A DNA stretch of 64,000 nt, taken from Aquimarina macrocephali JAMB N27 (GTDB lineage Bacteria > Bacteroidota > Bacteroidia > Flavobacteriales > Flavobacteriaceae). The stretch is from NCBI RefSeq assembly GCF_000520995.1, contig NZ_JACA01000048.1:22342-86341 (forward strand), read 5' to 3'. This document shows, piece by piece, positions 36,412-46,009 of the stretch; position 1 is the stretch's first letter; each line of letters opens with the position of its first letter. The position numbers and the translations under genes are program-made. The notes under the pieces are model-generated. The model saw nothing but the letters and a program-made list of their open reading frames with translations, was not told where the DNA came from and ran no database searches.

Positions 36412-39240
36412 TTAATGAGCTTCTAGCCAGTTGTTACCTAATCCAAGATCCACATCTAATGGCACCTCTAAAGTATAGGCATTTTCCATTTCGGTTTTGA
36501 TTAAGGTTTTGATAGTTTCTAATTCAGGTTTAAAAACATCAAATACCAATTCATCATGAACCTGAAGTAACATTTTGGTCTTGTAGTTTCCTTCTTTCAG
36601 TTTTTTATGAATATTGATCATTGCGATCTTGATAATATCAGCTGCACTTCCTTGAATAGGAGCATTTACTGCATTTCGTTCTGCTGCACCACGAACAATT
36701 GCATTAGCAGAGTTAATGTCTTTTAGATATCGGCGTCTTCCTAAAACTGTTTGTACATAACCATTTTCTCTAGCAAAATCTACTTGCTCACTCATATAGT
36801 TACGTAGCTTTGGATAGGTTTTGTAATACGTATCGATTAATTCTTTGGCTTCACTTCTCGAAAGACTGGTTTGATTACTTAATCCAAAAGCCGAAACACC
36901 ATAAATAATACCAAAGTTTACCGTTTTGGCATTACCACGTTGCTCTCTGCTAACATCTTCTATAGGAACATTGAACACTTTTGCAGCTGTCGAAGCGTGG
37001 ATATCTTCTCCATTTTTAAAAGCCTCAATCATGGTCTCTTCTTTACTTAAAGCAGCAATGATCCTTAATTCTATCTGAGAATAATCTGCCGCTAGTAGTG
37101 TGTGTTCTTCATTTCTGGGAACAAATGCTTTTCTTACTTGTCTTCCTCTTTCTGTACGAATAGGGATGTTCTGTAAATTAGGATTATTAGAACTTAGACG
37201 TCCAGTAGCAGCCACTGTCTGCATATAATCTGTATGAACACGCCCGGTATTTTCATCAACCTGTGCTGGTAATGCATCAACATAGGTGCTTTTTAATTTA
37301 GACAAACCACGAAAATCTAATATATCTTGAATAATCTCATGATCCTTTGCTAAGTAAGATAATACATCCTCTGCAGTAGAATATTGCCCTGTCTTTGTCT
37401 TTTTGGGTTTATCTACCAATTTCATTTTTTCAAATAATATAACACCCAGTTGTTTTGGTGAAGCAATATTAAACTCTTCTCCAGCTGCTGTATAAATCTT
37501 TTGCTCTAAAGTTTTAACATCGCTATCTAGTTCTTCAGAAAGAGATTGTAAAAAATCTTTATCCAGATTAATCCCTTCGACTTCCATATCTGCTAGAACT
37601 CTTAGTAACGGAATTTCAATATCCTTAAACAAAGAAACCGTTTTAGCTTCGGTAAGTTCTGGTGCAAAATGTTCTTTTAGCTGAAAAGTAATATCTGCAT
37701 CTTCTACGGCGTATTCGGTTTGTTTGTCAATTGGTACTTGTCTGAAGGATAGCTGGTTTTTACCTTTTTTACCGATTAATTCGGTAATAGAAACCGGGGT
37801 GTAATTAAGATAAGTTTCGGCAAGCACATCCATATTATGCCTCATATCAGGATTAATAAGATAATGTGCCAGCATCGTATCAAATAGTGTTCCTTTGACT
37901 TCGATGTTATATTTTGCTAGAACTTTGATATCATATTTTAGATTCTGGCCAATTTTTGTAATATGTTCGGCTTCAAAAAAAGGTCGTAGTTGTTCGATCA
38001 GCTCTTGTGCCTCGTTACGATCTTCGGGAAAAGGAATATAAAAACCTTTTCCTGCTTCCCAGGAAAAAGCAACCCCTACCAATTCTGCGGTTAATGGATT
38101 AAGACCTGTGGTTTCAGTATCAAAACAAACATTCTCTTGTTTTAATAAATTTTGAAGGAATAATTTCATTGCCATTCCCGGAGCAATACTTTGATAAAAA
38201 TGCTCGGTATTAGCAATTGTTTTTCTACTGGAGAAAGAAACGGCTTCACCAGATTCCTCGGCTTCGCCAAATAATGAAAATTGACCTGCTCCAGCTTGTG
38301 TTGTTTTCTTTTTTGTAGCAGAACTGCTTGCAGTTTGGGCAGATGTAGTTGTTGCTTCTCCCGAAAAAATCTTAACAAATTGATCCGCAAGTCTTCTAAA
38401 CTCTAACTCTTCAAAAATCGTATGTACTTTTTGTGCATCAGGTTTTGTAAGTTCATAATCATCGGCATTAAAGGTTACATCACAATCTAAAATAATGGTT
38501 GCAAGTTTTTTAGAAAGAAGGCCTAATTCTGCATTTGCTTCTACTTTTTCTTTCATTTTGCCTTTTAGCTTATCAGTATTAGCTAATAAGCCTTCCATAG
38601 AACCGTATTCTGCAAGAAATTTTTTAGCAGTCTTGTCACCAACACCTGGTAGTCCGGGGATATTATCAACAGCATCCCCCATCATACCGAGGTAATCAAT
38701 AACTTGCTCTGGTCGTTCTATTTCAAACCTCTTTTGTACCTCTGGTATCCCCCAGATTTCGATTCCATTTCCCATTCTGGCAGGGCGATACATAAAAATA
38801 TTCTCAGAAACTAATTGTGCATAATCCTTATCAGGAGTAACCATATAGGTTTGATATCCTTCTTTTTCAGCTTGTTTGGCGATAGTACCAATTAAATCAT
38901 CAGCTTCGACACCAGCTCTTTCTATAATTGGAATGTGCATAGCTTTTAATATTTCCTGAATTATGGGTACAGCTATTTTAATGGCTTCAGGAGTTTCATC
39001 GCGATTGGCTTTATACTCAGGAAAAATTTCTAATCGATCTTTACTTCCTTGTTTGTCAAATGCAACAGCCAAATGATCAGGCTTTTCTCTTTTTATAACA
39101 TCAAATAAAGAATTTACAAAACCTAAAACTGCAGATGTATCCTGCCCCTTTGAGTTAATTCTTGGGTTTTTAATAAGTGCATAGTACCCTCGAAAAATAA
39201 GAGCGAAAGCATCCAGAAGAAAAAGACGTTTTTGTGACAT
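36412..39240 (-). CDS. polA: DNA polymerase I
   Basis: A 942-residue repair and Okazaki-processing polymerase. A 5'-3' exonuclease domain (about 1-290; GVEADDLIGTIA, YLGMMGDAVDNIPGLPGVGDKTA) leads to a 3'-5' proofreading domain with intact FDTETTGLNP and DTMLAHYL, and a family A polymerase domain with motif A DYSQIELR, motif B RGNAKTVNFGIIYG and motif C QVHDELVFD. A Ser/Thr/Ala-rich linker lies near residues 295-325. Monocistronic. Confidence 0.97.
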   Translation of the reverse strand: MSQKRLFLLDAFALIFRGYYALIKNPRINSKGQDTSAVLGFVNSLFDVIKREKPDHLAVAFDKQGSKDRLEIFPEYKANRDETPEAIKIAVPIIQEILKAMHIPIIERAGVEADDLIGTIAKQAEKEGYQTYMVTPDKDYAQLVSENIFMYRPARMGNGIEIWGIPEVQKRFEIERPEQVIDYLGMMGDAVDNIPGLPGVGDKTAKKFLAEYGSMEGLLANTDKLKGKMKEKVEANAELGLLSKKLATIILDCDVTFNADDYELTKPDAQKVHTIFEELEFRRLADQFVKIFSGEATTTSAQTASSSATKKKTTQAGAGQFSLFGEAEESGEAVSFSSRKTIANTEHFYQSIAPGMAMKLFLQNLLKQENVCFDTETTGLNPLTAELVGVAFSWEAGKGFYIPFPEDRNEAQELIEQLRPFFEAEHITKIGQNLKYDIKVLAKYNIEVKGTLFDTMLAHYLINPDMRHNMDVLAETYLNYTPVSITELIGKKGKNQLSFRQVPIDKQTEYAVEDADITFQLKEHFAPELTEAKTVSLFKDIEIPLLRVLADMEVEGINLDKDFLQSLSEELDSDVKTLEQKIYTAAGEEFNIASPKQLGVILFEKMKLVDKPKKTKTGQYSTAEDVLSYLAKDHEIIQDILDFRGLSKLKSTYVDALPAQVDENTGRVHTDYMQTVAATGRLSSNNPNLQNIPIRTERGRQVRKAFVPRNEEHTLLAADYSQIELRIIAALSKEETMIEAFKNGEDIHASTAAKVFNVPIEDVSREQRGNAKTVNFGIIYGVSAFGLSNQTSLSRSEAKELIDTYYKTYPKLRNYMSEQVDFARENGYVQTVLGRRRYLKDINSANAIVRGAAERNAVNAPIQGSAADIIKIAMINIHKKLKEGNYKTKMLLQVHDELVFDVFKPELETIKTLIKTEMENAYTLEVPLDVDLGLGNNWLEAH

Positions 39241-39321
39241 GATGTAAGTTAAATTTTTAGAAATGCAATATAAAAAGAAGATTAATCAAATTAGTGTCAA
39301 AAACTATAATAAATATAAAAA

Positions 39322-39350
39322 GAAATGCCGTCAAAAACTGACGGCATTTC
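39322..39350. terminator. Isolated hairpin between divergent genes
   Basis: GAAATGCCGTCA (39322-39333) and TGACGGCATTTC (39339-39350) form a perfect 12-base stem. It lies between polA and the phosphoesterase gene, which read away from each other, so neither gene needs it. Neither side has a good T-run. The rest of the 374-base gap (39241-39614) shows no gene. Confidence 0.4.
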
Positions 39351-39614
39351 GCCCCAAAATAAAATTGATAACAATGTATCAACTGCTATAAATACGATAG
39401 TAAATTTTATATATAGTATATGATTTTTTTAAATTGTAATTAAGCCCTAAAAAGGAATATGAAACGAAGTTACAAATAAAAATCTTAGTTCTAAAAGAAA
39501 TTGTTAAGATTTATGCCGGATAAAGACATGATTTTAACGCTTTTTGGTCACAAAATTTATTTATCGTTAATTTTTACTTAAAAAATAGCTGCAAATTAAA
39601 AAGGAGGAATAGCT

Positions 39615-40883
39615 TTGTTCAATAATAAAACTGTAAAACAAATTATGCGTTGGTTAATTCCTATAATTCTATACATACTTATTGAAACTTATGCATATCA
39701 AGCCATTCGAACTATAACCAAAAATCAATGGGTGCAAATAGGATATTTGGCATTGTCATTACTTATTTTAAGTTATGTGATTTATGTTTTTGCTAATTAT
39801 GACCGTAGTGTTGGTCCAACTAAGTACACATTACGAGCTAGTGCTCTTTTGTTACTCACATTAGTGCCTAAATTAATTATGGTTTTGTTTTTATTTGGTG
39901 AAGATATCATTAGAGTTTGTGTGGCGGGATACAATTATCTTACAAATACTTTTTTTGAAGGCACAGCCACTCAATATTTTCCAGACCGAAGAAAATTTAT
40001 AAGTCAATTGGCATTGGGTGTTGCTGCAATACCTCTTGGCGGATTGTTACATGGTATTTTTAGGGGGAAATATAATTTTAAAGTAATACGTCATGTATTG
40101 CATTTTGAAGATCTTCCTGCTGCATTTGATGGGTTTAGGATTACACAAATTTCAGATATACATTCTGGAAGTTTTGATGATGCTACTAAAATTGAATATG
40201 CAGTGGATTTAATTAATGAACAAGAAACAGATTTATTATTGTTTACCGGGGATATTGTAAATACTGTCGCAGAAGAAATGGATGACTGGATAGATACATT
40301 TAAGCGTATTAAGACACCTAAGTATGGTAAATATTCTGTTTTAGGAAATCACGATTATGGAGAATATGTTACCTGGGACAGTCAGGAGGAAAAAGATGCA
40401 AATTTTGAAGCAATAAAGGAAGTTCATACTAAAATCGATTTTAATCTGTTACTTAATGATAGCACTTTTGTAGAAAAAGATGGTGAACGTATTGCTGTAA
40501 TAGGAGTGGAGAATTGGGGGCATAATTTTAAGAAAGCTGGTGATTTAACAAAAGCATCTGAAAAGGTGACCAAAGAAGATTTTAAAGTTTTGTTAAGTCA
40601 TGACCCTTCACATTGGGAGTATGAAGTAAAGAAGCATTCGGATCATTACCACCTTACGCTAAGTGGACATACACACGGATTTCAATTTGGGATTGAAATT
40701 CCCGGATTTGTACGATGGAGTCCAGTGCAGTATGTATATAAGCAATGGGCAGGTATGTATGACGAAATGGGGAGATATCTGAATGTAAATCGAGGTTTTG
40801 GGTTTCATGCTTTCCCGGGACGGGTTGGTATATGGCCTGAAATTACAGTTATTGAATTGAGAAAAGGATCTAAAGATGCTTAA
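39615..40883 (+). CDS. Membrane metallophosphoesterase
   Basis: A 422-residue protein with about four membrane helices (residues 1-150) and a calcineurin-like phosphoesterase domain. The metal-site motifs are all present: SDIHSG, FTGDIVN, LGNHDYG, LSHDP and SGHTHGFQFG. YaeI/YkuE-type enzymes of this layout act on phospholipid-like substrates at the membrane. A TTG start at 39615 is supported by AAGGAGGA ending 6 bases before it; the next Met is 10 codons on. Confidence 0.87.
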   Translation: MFNNKTVKQIMRWLIPIILYILIETYAYQAIRTITKNQWVQIGYLALSLLILSYVIYVFANYDRSVGPTKYTLRASALLLLTLVPKLIMVLFLFGEDIIRVCVAGYNYLTNTFFEGTATQYFPDRRKFISQLALGVAAIPLGGLLHGIFRGKYNFKVIRHVLHFEDLPAAFDGFRITQISDIHSGSFDDATKIEYAVDLINEQETDLLLFTGDIVNTVAEEMDDWIDTFKRIKTPKYGKYSVLGNHDYGEYVTWDSQEEKDANFEAIKEVHTKIDFNLLLNDSTFVEKDGERIAVIGVENWGHNFKKAGDLTKASEKVTKEDFKVLLSHDPSHWEYEVKKHSDHYHLTLSGHTHGFQFGIEIPGFVRWSPVQYVYKQWAGMYDEMGRYLNVNRGFGFHAFPGRVGIWPEITVIELRKGSKDA

Positions 40884-40956
40884 TTCACAGAAAGTGTTAT
40901 ATTTACAACTGTTTAATGGCCGATTATAAAAGGCCCAAACATAAAAGTTTTTGAAC

Positions 40957-41253
40957 ATGTCAAAGTTTGGAGATATAATAGGTATTGAAGTTCCTGTTTT
41001 ATTAGACTTTTTTACCGAATGGAATGAGCCCTCTCTGGCAATGCATCCTGTATTGAGGGATGTAGCAGCAGCACTTGGAGATAAAGGGAAAGTTATAAAG
41101 ATCGATGTAGATAAGAATGAAGAGTTGGCTACAGCTTTGCGTATTAAAGGGCTTCCTACATTAATGATTTATAAAGAAGGTGAGATGGTTTGGAGACAAA
41201 GTGGTGAGCAAGATGCTAATACACTAATAGGTCTCATGAAAGAATATGTTTAG
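40957..41253 (+). CDS. Thioredoxin-fold protein without the CxxC site
   Basis: A 98-residue thioredoxin-like protein. The fold markers are clear (VPVLLDFFTEWNEPS, KVIKIDVDKNEELATALRIKGLPTLMIYKEGE), including the cis-Pro in GLPTL. The position of the WCGPC site reads WNEPS, so no redox-active cysteines remain. It may be a chaperone or binding protein. The ATG at 40957 is preferred over the TTG at 40951. It overlaps the convergent deacetylase gene by 4 bases at their 3' ends. Confidence 0.8.
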   Translation: MSKFGDIIGIEVPVLLDFFTEWNEPSLAMHPVLRDVAAALGDKGKVIKIDVDKNEELATALRIKGLPTLMIYKEGEMVWRQSGEQDANTLIGLMKEYV

Positions 41254-41903
41254 AACCTAATGGTATCAAAAACATATCCTCTTTTGGTAAAATAGTCTAA
41301 AACTTCTGGTAGTGCGACAGTAAGGTTTTTTGAAGCTTTTATACTGTCATGAAAAACAATAATGCTTCCCTGTTGTGCATTTTGAAGCACATTTTGTAAA
41401 CATTCTTCTGGAGATATTGTTTGTTCCCAATCTTTTGATAATACATCCCAAAGTATAATTTTATATCCTAACTCTTCTAGTGCTTTAAATTTAGCATGGC
41501 TTATTTGCCCATATGGAGGTCTAAATATCTGTTGTATGTCTTTGTTGGGGGAATATTTCTGGATTAGATTTTGGCAATCTATAGTGTTATCAATATACAT
41601 ATCCAGGCTGGTTTTCCAGGCCTTTAAGTGATTCATAGTGTGATTGCCTATAGTATGACCTTCTGATAGAATCTGTCGAAAAACCTCGGGATGTTTTCTA
41701 ATATTATCACCAATACAAAAAAAAGTTGCTTTGGCATTATATTGATTTAATTGTGTCAAAACAAATTCTGTAACACCTGGTATAGGACCATCATCAAAAG
41801 TTAAATATAGTTTCTTTTCATTATTTGCATAAAGATCCCAAGTATAATTTGAGAAAAGCTGTTTGATAACTTTAGGAGTTTTATTTGGGATTATTTGCAC
41901 CAT
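41250..41903 (-). CDS. Polysaccharide deacetylase (NodB domain)
   Basis: A 217-residue carbohydrate esterase family 4 protein. Motif 1 is TFDDG, motif 2 with the metal-binding His is HTIGNHTMNH, and motif 3 is RPPYGQ, with a later D-x-(L/W) region (ILWDVLSKDW) and IIVFHDS. It probably deacetylates peptidoglycan or another cell-surface glycan. I choose the ATG at 41903; the longer frame would start inside the terminator of the upstream gene. No clear signal peptide is seen. Confidence 0.87.
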   Translation of the reverse strand: MVQIIPNKTPKVIKQLFSNYTWDLYANNEKKLYLTFDDGPIPGVTEFVLTQLNQYNAKATFFCIGDNIRKHPEVFRQILSEGHTIGNHTMNHLKAWKTSLDMYIDNTIDCQNLIQKYSPNKDIQQIFRPPYGQISHAKFKALEELGYKIILWDVLSKDWEQTISPEECLQNVLQNAQQGSIIVFHDSIKASKNLTVALPEVLDYFTKRGYVFDTIRF

Positions 41904-41914
41904 GAGTGTACTAA

Positions 41915-41943
41915 AAAAGTGAGCCTTAAAAAGACTCACTTTT
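41915..41943 (-). terminator. Terminator of the DUF2723 gene
   Basis: AAAAGTGAG (41915-41923) pairs with CTCACTTTT (41935-41943), with a T-run on the minus strand, just past the stop at 41949 and before the deacetylase ATG. Confidence 0.75.
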
Positions 41944-41948
41944 AATGA

Positions 41949-44900
41949 TTAGTTTGGTATGCTGTCCAAAGAGTCTAAAGGTTTTTCCTGATTTTGAAAC
42001 TCTTTAATTAGATCTTCTTCTTGTTTTCTTATGGCTTCTTCATCGTTGTATTCTTCATCTTCAGAGTAGAGTCTGGTAAACAATCTTAGATATCTGTTAA
42101 ACTCATCTGCTTTTTCTTCTATCATTTCCCGATCCTGATTGATTAGCAATAGATCAACTACACTACGATAGCGTTCTACATTGGTAACAATCTCTTCTGC
42201 ATGGCGGTATTGGTCTTTAAGCTCTAGGCTGCCAAAATAAGTAAGTTGCTCTTGGTATTTTTTAGCTAGTTTTGTCCAAAGATCTCGCGCTTTTTGCTTT
42301 TCTCCTACTTCATAATAACCAGAGATGTATGGTTCTACCAGAGTGTAATATTCGTAATATTCAATCGGCATCTTGTCCATTGCTAGATCTAGAATTTCTT
42401 TGGCTTTATCTTTTTTATCCTCTTGGATTAAAACCTCTACAAGTCTTGCTAAATTACTACGATATGTAATTGCATTTTTTCTGGTTTCTGGATCATGATA
42501 TATATTTGGATCATTACTATTACCCCAGTCCCAGCTGGTTACATTTTTATACATGAGGTCTGTATCTATTCTACCCATTTCAAAAGGATTTCGTGGGTTT
42601 ACCTTAGTTCGAATCGGAACTAATTTGAAGGTTACTCCATCTAATTGCAGGTAATCTTTCATCCATAAGAAATCATCATCACCATAACTCCCCCCAGTAA
42701 AATAGATGGGTCTTTCCCAGTTATTGTTGGCAATAATATCCAACATTAAAAGACGATTTTTAAATAATAAATCTCCATTAAGATGAATATCAATATAGGG
42801 CACAATAAGATCCGCATCTTTTTGAGCTACAATGCCATTTCTAAGCACAGCTTCTTTGTCTACAGGAATTCGTATATGCTTTGTGGGAAATGTATTTACT
42901 TTTTTACCACTTTGTAAATCCCCTTTAGTTCTTGGGTCATCCGTTTCTATCCATCTCATCCAATTTTTGATAAGCATGGTATCAGAAGTTACGGGTTTGT
43001 GGTAAATAGCATCATTATTTCCCCATTTATAAAAATCATGAGTTAATTGTGAAGGAATAGGTTTTCCTTCATATGCAGCCTTTTTCATTTGATCGATATA
43101 CCAATCTGTTGCAAAAAGGCTTGTGTTTACTGTTCTAACATCTGTACGGTAGCCTTCAATTTCTTGTGCATACCATAGTGCAAATGTATCATTATCTCCT
43201 ATCGTAAATAATATAGCATCTTTCTGGCAAGATTGTAAGTACATTTTTGCCATGGATTGTGCAGTATATCGATTTGAACGATCGTGATCATCCCAGTTTT
43301 GTGCTGCTAATAGTATAGGTACGGCCAATAAGCAAACTACGGTAACTATAGGAGCAAGTATTTTGGGTTGTAGATATTTTTTAAGTAAATCAAACAAAGC
43401 ATATACACCAAATCCTATCCAAATGGCAAATACATAAAATGATCCTACCAGTGCATAATCACGCTCTCTTGGTTCAAAAGGTCTTTCGTTAAGATAAATT
43501 TTTAGTGCTAAACCTGTAAACAAGAAAAAAATGAGCAAAGCCCAGAATTTTTTCTTATCTCTTTGTAACATAAATACAAACCCAATTAGTCCTAGTAATA
43601 GTGGTAAGAAATAGTAGGTGTTACGAGCTTTGTTTTTAAGAACGTCACTAGGCAAGTTGTCTTGAGACCCTAAGCGAGCTTCATCGATAAATTGGATACC
43701 GCTAAGCCAGTTGCCTTCTAGATCTGTAAGTTTACCTTGATTGTCATCTTGTCGTCCAACAAAATTCCACATAAAATAACGCCAGTACATATATCCCATT
43801 TGGTAATCAAATAAGTATACCACATTATCCCAAAAAGAAGGTTTCTCTACATCGATATAGTTGCCAAACGATTGTAGAAATTTATTATAATCATCATTAT
43901 CTAATTTTCCGGTGGCGTATTCCCTTTTAAATTGAGTAACGGCATTAAGTAATTCTTCTTCACCTTGATACTCGGGTTTAATTGTAAATTTAATTGGCCC
44001 GGTAAATTCCATATAATTAGCGATATGTTCTGTACTCCACATTCTTGGTAAAATAGCTTTATGAGCATCATCAAGATTCTGTTTTGCATTTTTCCAATCG
44101 TTAACTATAATGTATTTCCCGGTTTTAAGATCTTTTTCATATTTCGGTTTGCCATCTTCATAAGGATTGTTCTCATCCAAGCCTGCATAGATTTCTGTAA
44201 ATTGAGGTCCGTAAAAAAGATGAGTTTCTGGATATTGTTCTAAGTTATAATACGCCAGAAGTTCTCTTGCGTTATTAGGATTATTTTCATTGATTACAGT
44301 TCCGGCATTTGCTCTAATGGGTAACATAACCCAGCTAGAAAATCCTATTAGAATAAACATAACACATAATAATAATGTGTTTAATTGAACATAATTTTTT
44401 TTACGAGTGTATTTTATTCCAAAATAGAAAGCTGCAGCGATTATTAATCCAGCAATAATAGTCCCCGAATTAAAAGGCATGCCAATAGAATTAACAAAAA
44501 ATACTTCAGCTGCACCAAAGAATTTAAGTGTTGAAGGTAATAGGAGTTTAAAAATAAACAGTAGTATTGCTACAACTACGATATTGGCAATAATGAAATT
44601 TTTTATTGTAATTTCTTTATAGTTTTTGAAATAATATAATAATCCTATTGCTGGGATAGAGAGCAATCCCATAAAATGAACACCGAAAGATAGTCCAACA
44701 ATAAAAGAAATTAAGATTAGCCATTTATTACCTCTAGTGGTGTGCATATCTCGTTCCCATAATAATCCGAGATAGAAAAGAACAGATAAAATACAGGTTG
44801 CCATTGCATATACTTCGGCTTCTACAGCATTAAACCAAAAACTATCAGTAAATGCAAATGCAAGGGCTCCAACCAAACCACTTCCTAGAATAGCCATTGC

Positions 44901-45251
44901 TTTTCCATCTGTTAATTCTTCATCTTTTACAATCACTTTTTTAACAAGAATGGTTATAGACCAAAACATAAAGAGAATAGTAAGAGCACTTGCAAAAGCA
45001 GAAGTCATATTTACCATTAATGCAACTTGTGTAGGGTCTGATGCAAAAGCAGAGGCGAATGCTCCAATCATTTGAAATAATGGTGCTCCTGGTGGATGAC
45101 CAACTTGTAATTTTGAGGAAGTAGCAATGTATTCTCCTGCATCCCAAAAACTAGCAGTAGGTTCTACCGTCATTGTATAAACGCATAAAGCGATGACAAA
45201 AACGATCCACCCTAATATTTTATTCCACTTGGTGAAGTTGAATGTACTCAT
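41949..45251 (-). CDS. DUF2723 polytopic membrane protein
   Basis: An 1100-residue protein. The N-terminal 640 residues hold about 12-14 membrane helices with a large loop (about 330-520), resembling GT-C/protein O-mannosyltransferase-like proteins; the early acidic motif TASFWDAGEYIA follows the first helix as in that fold. The C-terminal 450 residues are soluble (DAILFTIGDNDTF, ERPIYFTGG) and end in a TPR-like helical and acidic tail. This is the DUF2723 layout typical of Bacteroidetes. A lipid-linked sugar transfer role is likely but unproven. Confidence 0.87.
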   Translation of the reverse strand: MSTFNFTKWNKILGWIVFVIALCVYTMTVEPTASFWDAGEYIATSSKLQVGHPPGAPLFQMIGAFASAFASDPTQVALMVNMTSAFASALTILFMFWSITILVKKVIVKDEELTDGKAMAILGSGLVGALAFAFTDSFWFNAVEAEVYAMATCILSVLFYLGLLWERDMHTTRGNKWLILISFIVGLSFGVHFMGLLSIPAIGLLYYFKNYKEITIKNFIIANIVVVAILLFIFKLLLPSTLKFFGAAEVFFVNSIGMPFNSGTIIAGLIIAAAFYFGIKYTRKKNYVQLNTLLLCVMFILIGFSSWVMLPIRANAGTVINENNPNNARELLAYYNLEQYPETHLFYGPQFTEIYAGLDENNPYEDGKPKYEKDLKTGKYIIVNDWKNAKQNLDDAHKAILPRMWSTEHIANYMEFTGPIKFTIKPEYQGEEELLNAVTQFKREYATGKLDNDDYNKFLQSFGNYIDVEKPSFWDNVVYLFDYQMGYMYWRYFMWNFVGRQDDNQGKLTDLEGNWLSGIQFIDEARLGSQDNLPSDVLKNKARNTYYFLPLLLGLIGFVFMLQRDKKKFWALLIFFLFTGLALKIYLNERPFEPRERDYALVGSFYVFAIWIGFGVYALFDLLKKYLQPKILAPIVTVVCLLAVPILLAAQNWDDHDRSNRYTAQSMAKMYLQSCQKDAILFTIGDNDTFALWYAQEIEGYRTDVRTVNTSLFATDWYIDQMKKAAYEGKPIPSQLTHDFYKWGNNDAIYHKPVTSDTMLIKNWMRWIETDDPRTKGDLQSGKKVNTFPTKHIRIPVDKEAVLRNGIVAQKDADLIVPYIDIHLNGDLLFKNRLLMLDIIANNNWERPIYFTGGSYGDDDFLWMKDYLQLDGVTFKLVPIRTKVNPRNPFEMGRIDTDLMYKNVTSWDWGNSNDPNIYHDPETRKNAITYRSNLARLVEVLIQEDKKDKAKEILDLAMDKMPIEYYEYYTLVEPYISGYYEVGEKQKARDLWTKLAKKYQEQLTYFGSLELKDQYRHAEEIVTNVERYRSVVDLLLINQDREMIEEKADEFNRYLRLFTRLYSEDEEYNDEEAIRKQEEDLIKEFQNQEKPLDSLDSIPN

Positions 45252-45410
45252 AAGATTTGTTCAGTTATATAACGTGTGGCGAATTTAGTAATAAAAATAC
45301 TTTAACCTTAGTTTTTTTAGGAAACGCTTAACAGAAGTTTATATTTTACACTTATAACAACTGTTTTATGGATAGATTAGTGATTTAGTAGAATAAATTT
45401 TAAAAAATGT

Positions 45411-45440
45411 TTGCAGAGCCAAAAGAAAATTTTAAATTTG
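45411..45440 (+). promoter_or_regulatory. tRNA-Gln promoter (Bacteroidetes type)
   Basis: TTG (45411-45413), exactly 19 bases, TAAATTTG (45433-45440): a full consensus match 18 bases before the tRNA. Confidence 0.8.
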
Positions 45441-45457
45441 CACCCGCAAACACATAT

Positions 45458-45530
45458 TGGCCTATGGTGTAACTGGCAACACGTCTGGTTTTGGTCCAGA
45501 AGAGTCTAGGTTCGAGCCCTAGTAGGCCAA
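45458..45530 (+). tRNA. tRNA-Gln (anticodon UUG)
   Basis: A 73-base cloverleaf. The acceptor stem is TGGCCTA (45458-45464) with TAGGCCA (45523-45529) and discriminator A. The anticodon stem TCTGG/CCAGA encloses loop TTTTGGT, giving anticodon TTG, which reads CAA for glutamine. The T arm has GGTTCGAGCC. CCA is not encoded. It marks the border between the flavobacterial chromosome and the accessory region. Confidence 0.95.
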
Positions 45531-45535
45531 CGAGA

Positions 45536-45575
45536 AAAGCCCTGAGTATATAACAGCTCAGGGTTTTCTTTTTTT
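45536..45575 (+). terminator. tRNA-Gln terminator
   Basis: AAAGCCCTGAG (45536-45546) pairs with CTCAGGGTTTT (45557-45567), followed by a run of T. Confidence 0.8.
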
Positions 45576-45578
45576 TCG

Positions 45579-45599
45579 GGGACAACATAGGGACAACAT
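45579..45599. repeat. Tandem GGGACAACAT repeats beside tRNA-Gln
   Basis: GGGACAACAT at 45579-45588 and again at 45590-45599, 11 bases apart, just after the tRNA terminator. Short repeats beside a tRNA are typical near integration sites. I see no second copy elsewhere in the window, and no integrase gene. Confidence 0.4.
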
Positions 45600-45643
45600 T
45601 CATTCAATTTTTCAAACGGTTTTCAATATCAATAATCTAAAGG

Positions 45644-46009
45644 TTATTGATGACTTAGGCTGTTAATAAGTTTTCTTATTGATTGCTGTATTGGTATTGG
45701 CAACCGACAAAAATCAGCCCGAATCTTGATCCATTCTTTTTCATCGACAGGTCGTTGGTTCGACACCAAAGAATTACAAGATTCGCTATCACTTCCTTCA
45801 AAGAAATATTCCACCGAACAATTCAGTGTGTTTGCCAATTCGTAGAATCGACTACCTGATATGCGATTCTTTCCTTGTTCATATTTTTGTATTTGCTGAA
45901 ATGTGACCCCCACACTTGCTGCTAATTCTTCTTGAGTTATTCCATGTTGATTTCGTTTTGCTCTGAGTTGCTTTCCAATATGAATATCGATTGGGTGTAT
46001 TGTAGGCAC
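45644..46009 (-). CDS. XRE-family regulator, alphaproteobacterial style
   Basis: A 121-residue protein with an N-terminal Cro/CI helix-turn-helix (HIGKQLRAKRNQHGITQEELAASVGVTFQQIQKYEQGKNRISGSRFYELANTL) and a short C-terminal tail. The wording of the domain (IGKQLRAKR, GVTFQQIQKYEQGKNRI) is like that common in alphaproteobacterial XRE proteins, unlike the flavobacterial genes to the left (recollection, not a search). It lies between tRNA-Gln and the IS110-type element. Target unknown. Confidence 0.85.
   Translation of the reverse strand: MPTIHPIDIHIGKQLRAKRNQHGITQEELAASVGVTFQQIQKYEQGKNRISGSRFYELANTLNCSVEYFFEGSDSESCNSLVSNQRPVDEKEWIKIRADFCRLPIPIQQSIRKLINSLSHQ

Noticed and set aside
41904..41939. 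Longer start (GTG at 41939) for the polysaccharide deacetylase
   Set aside because: It would place the start codon inside the terminator hairpin of the upstream gene. The ATG at 41903 begins right before the conserved part.
45400..45603. Open frame on the minus strand over the tRNA
   Set aside because: It is the antisense reading of tRNA-Gln and its terminator, a common artefact.
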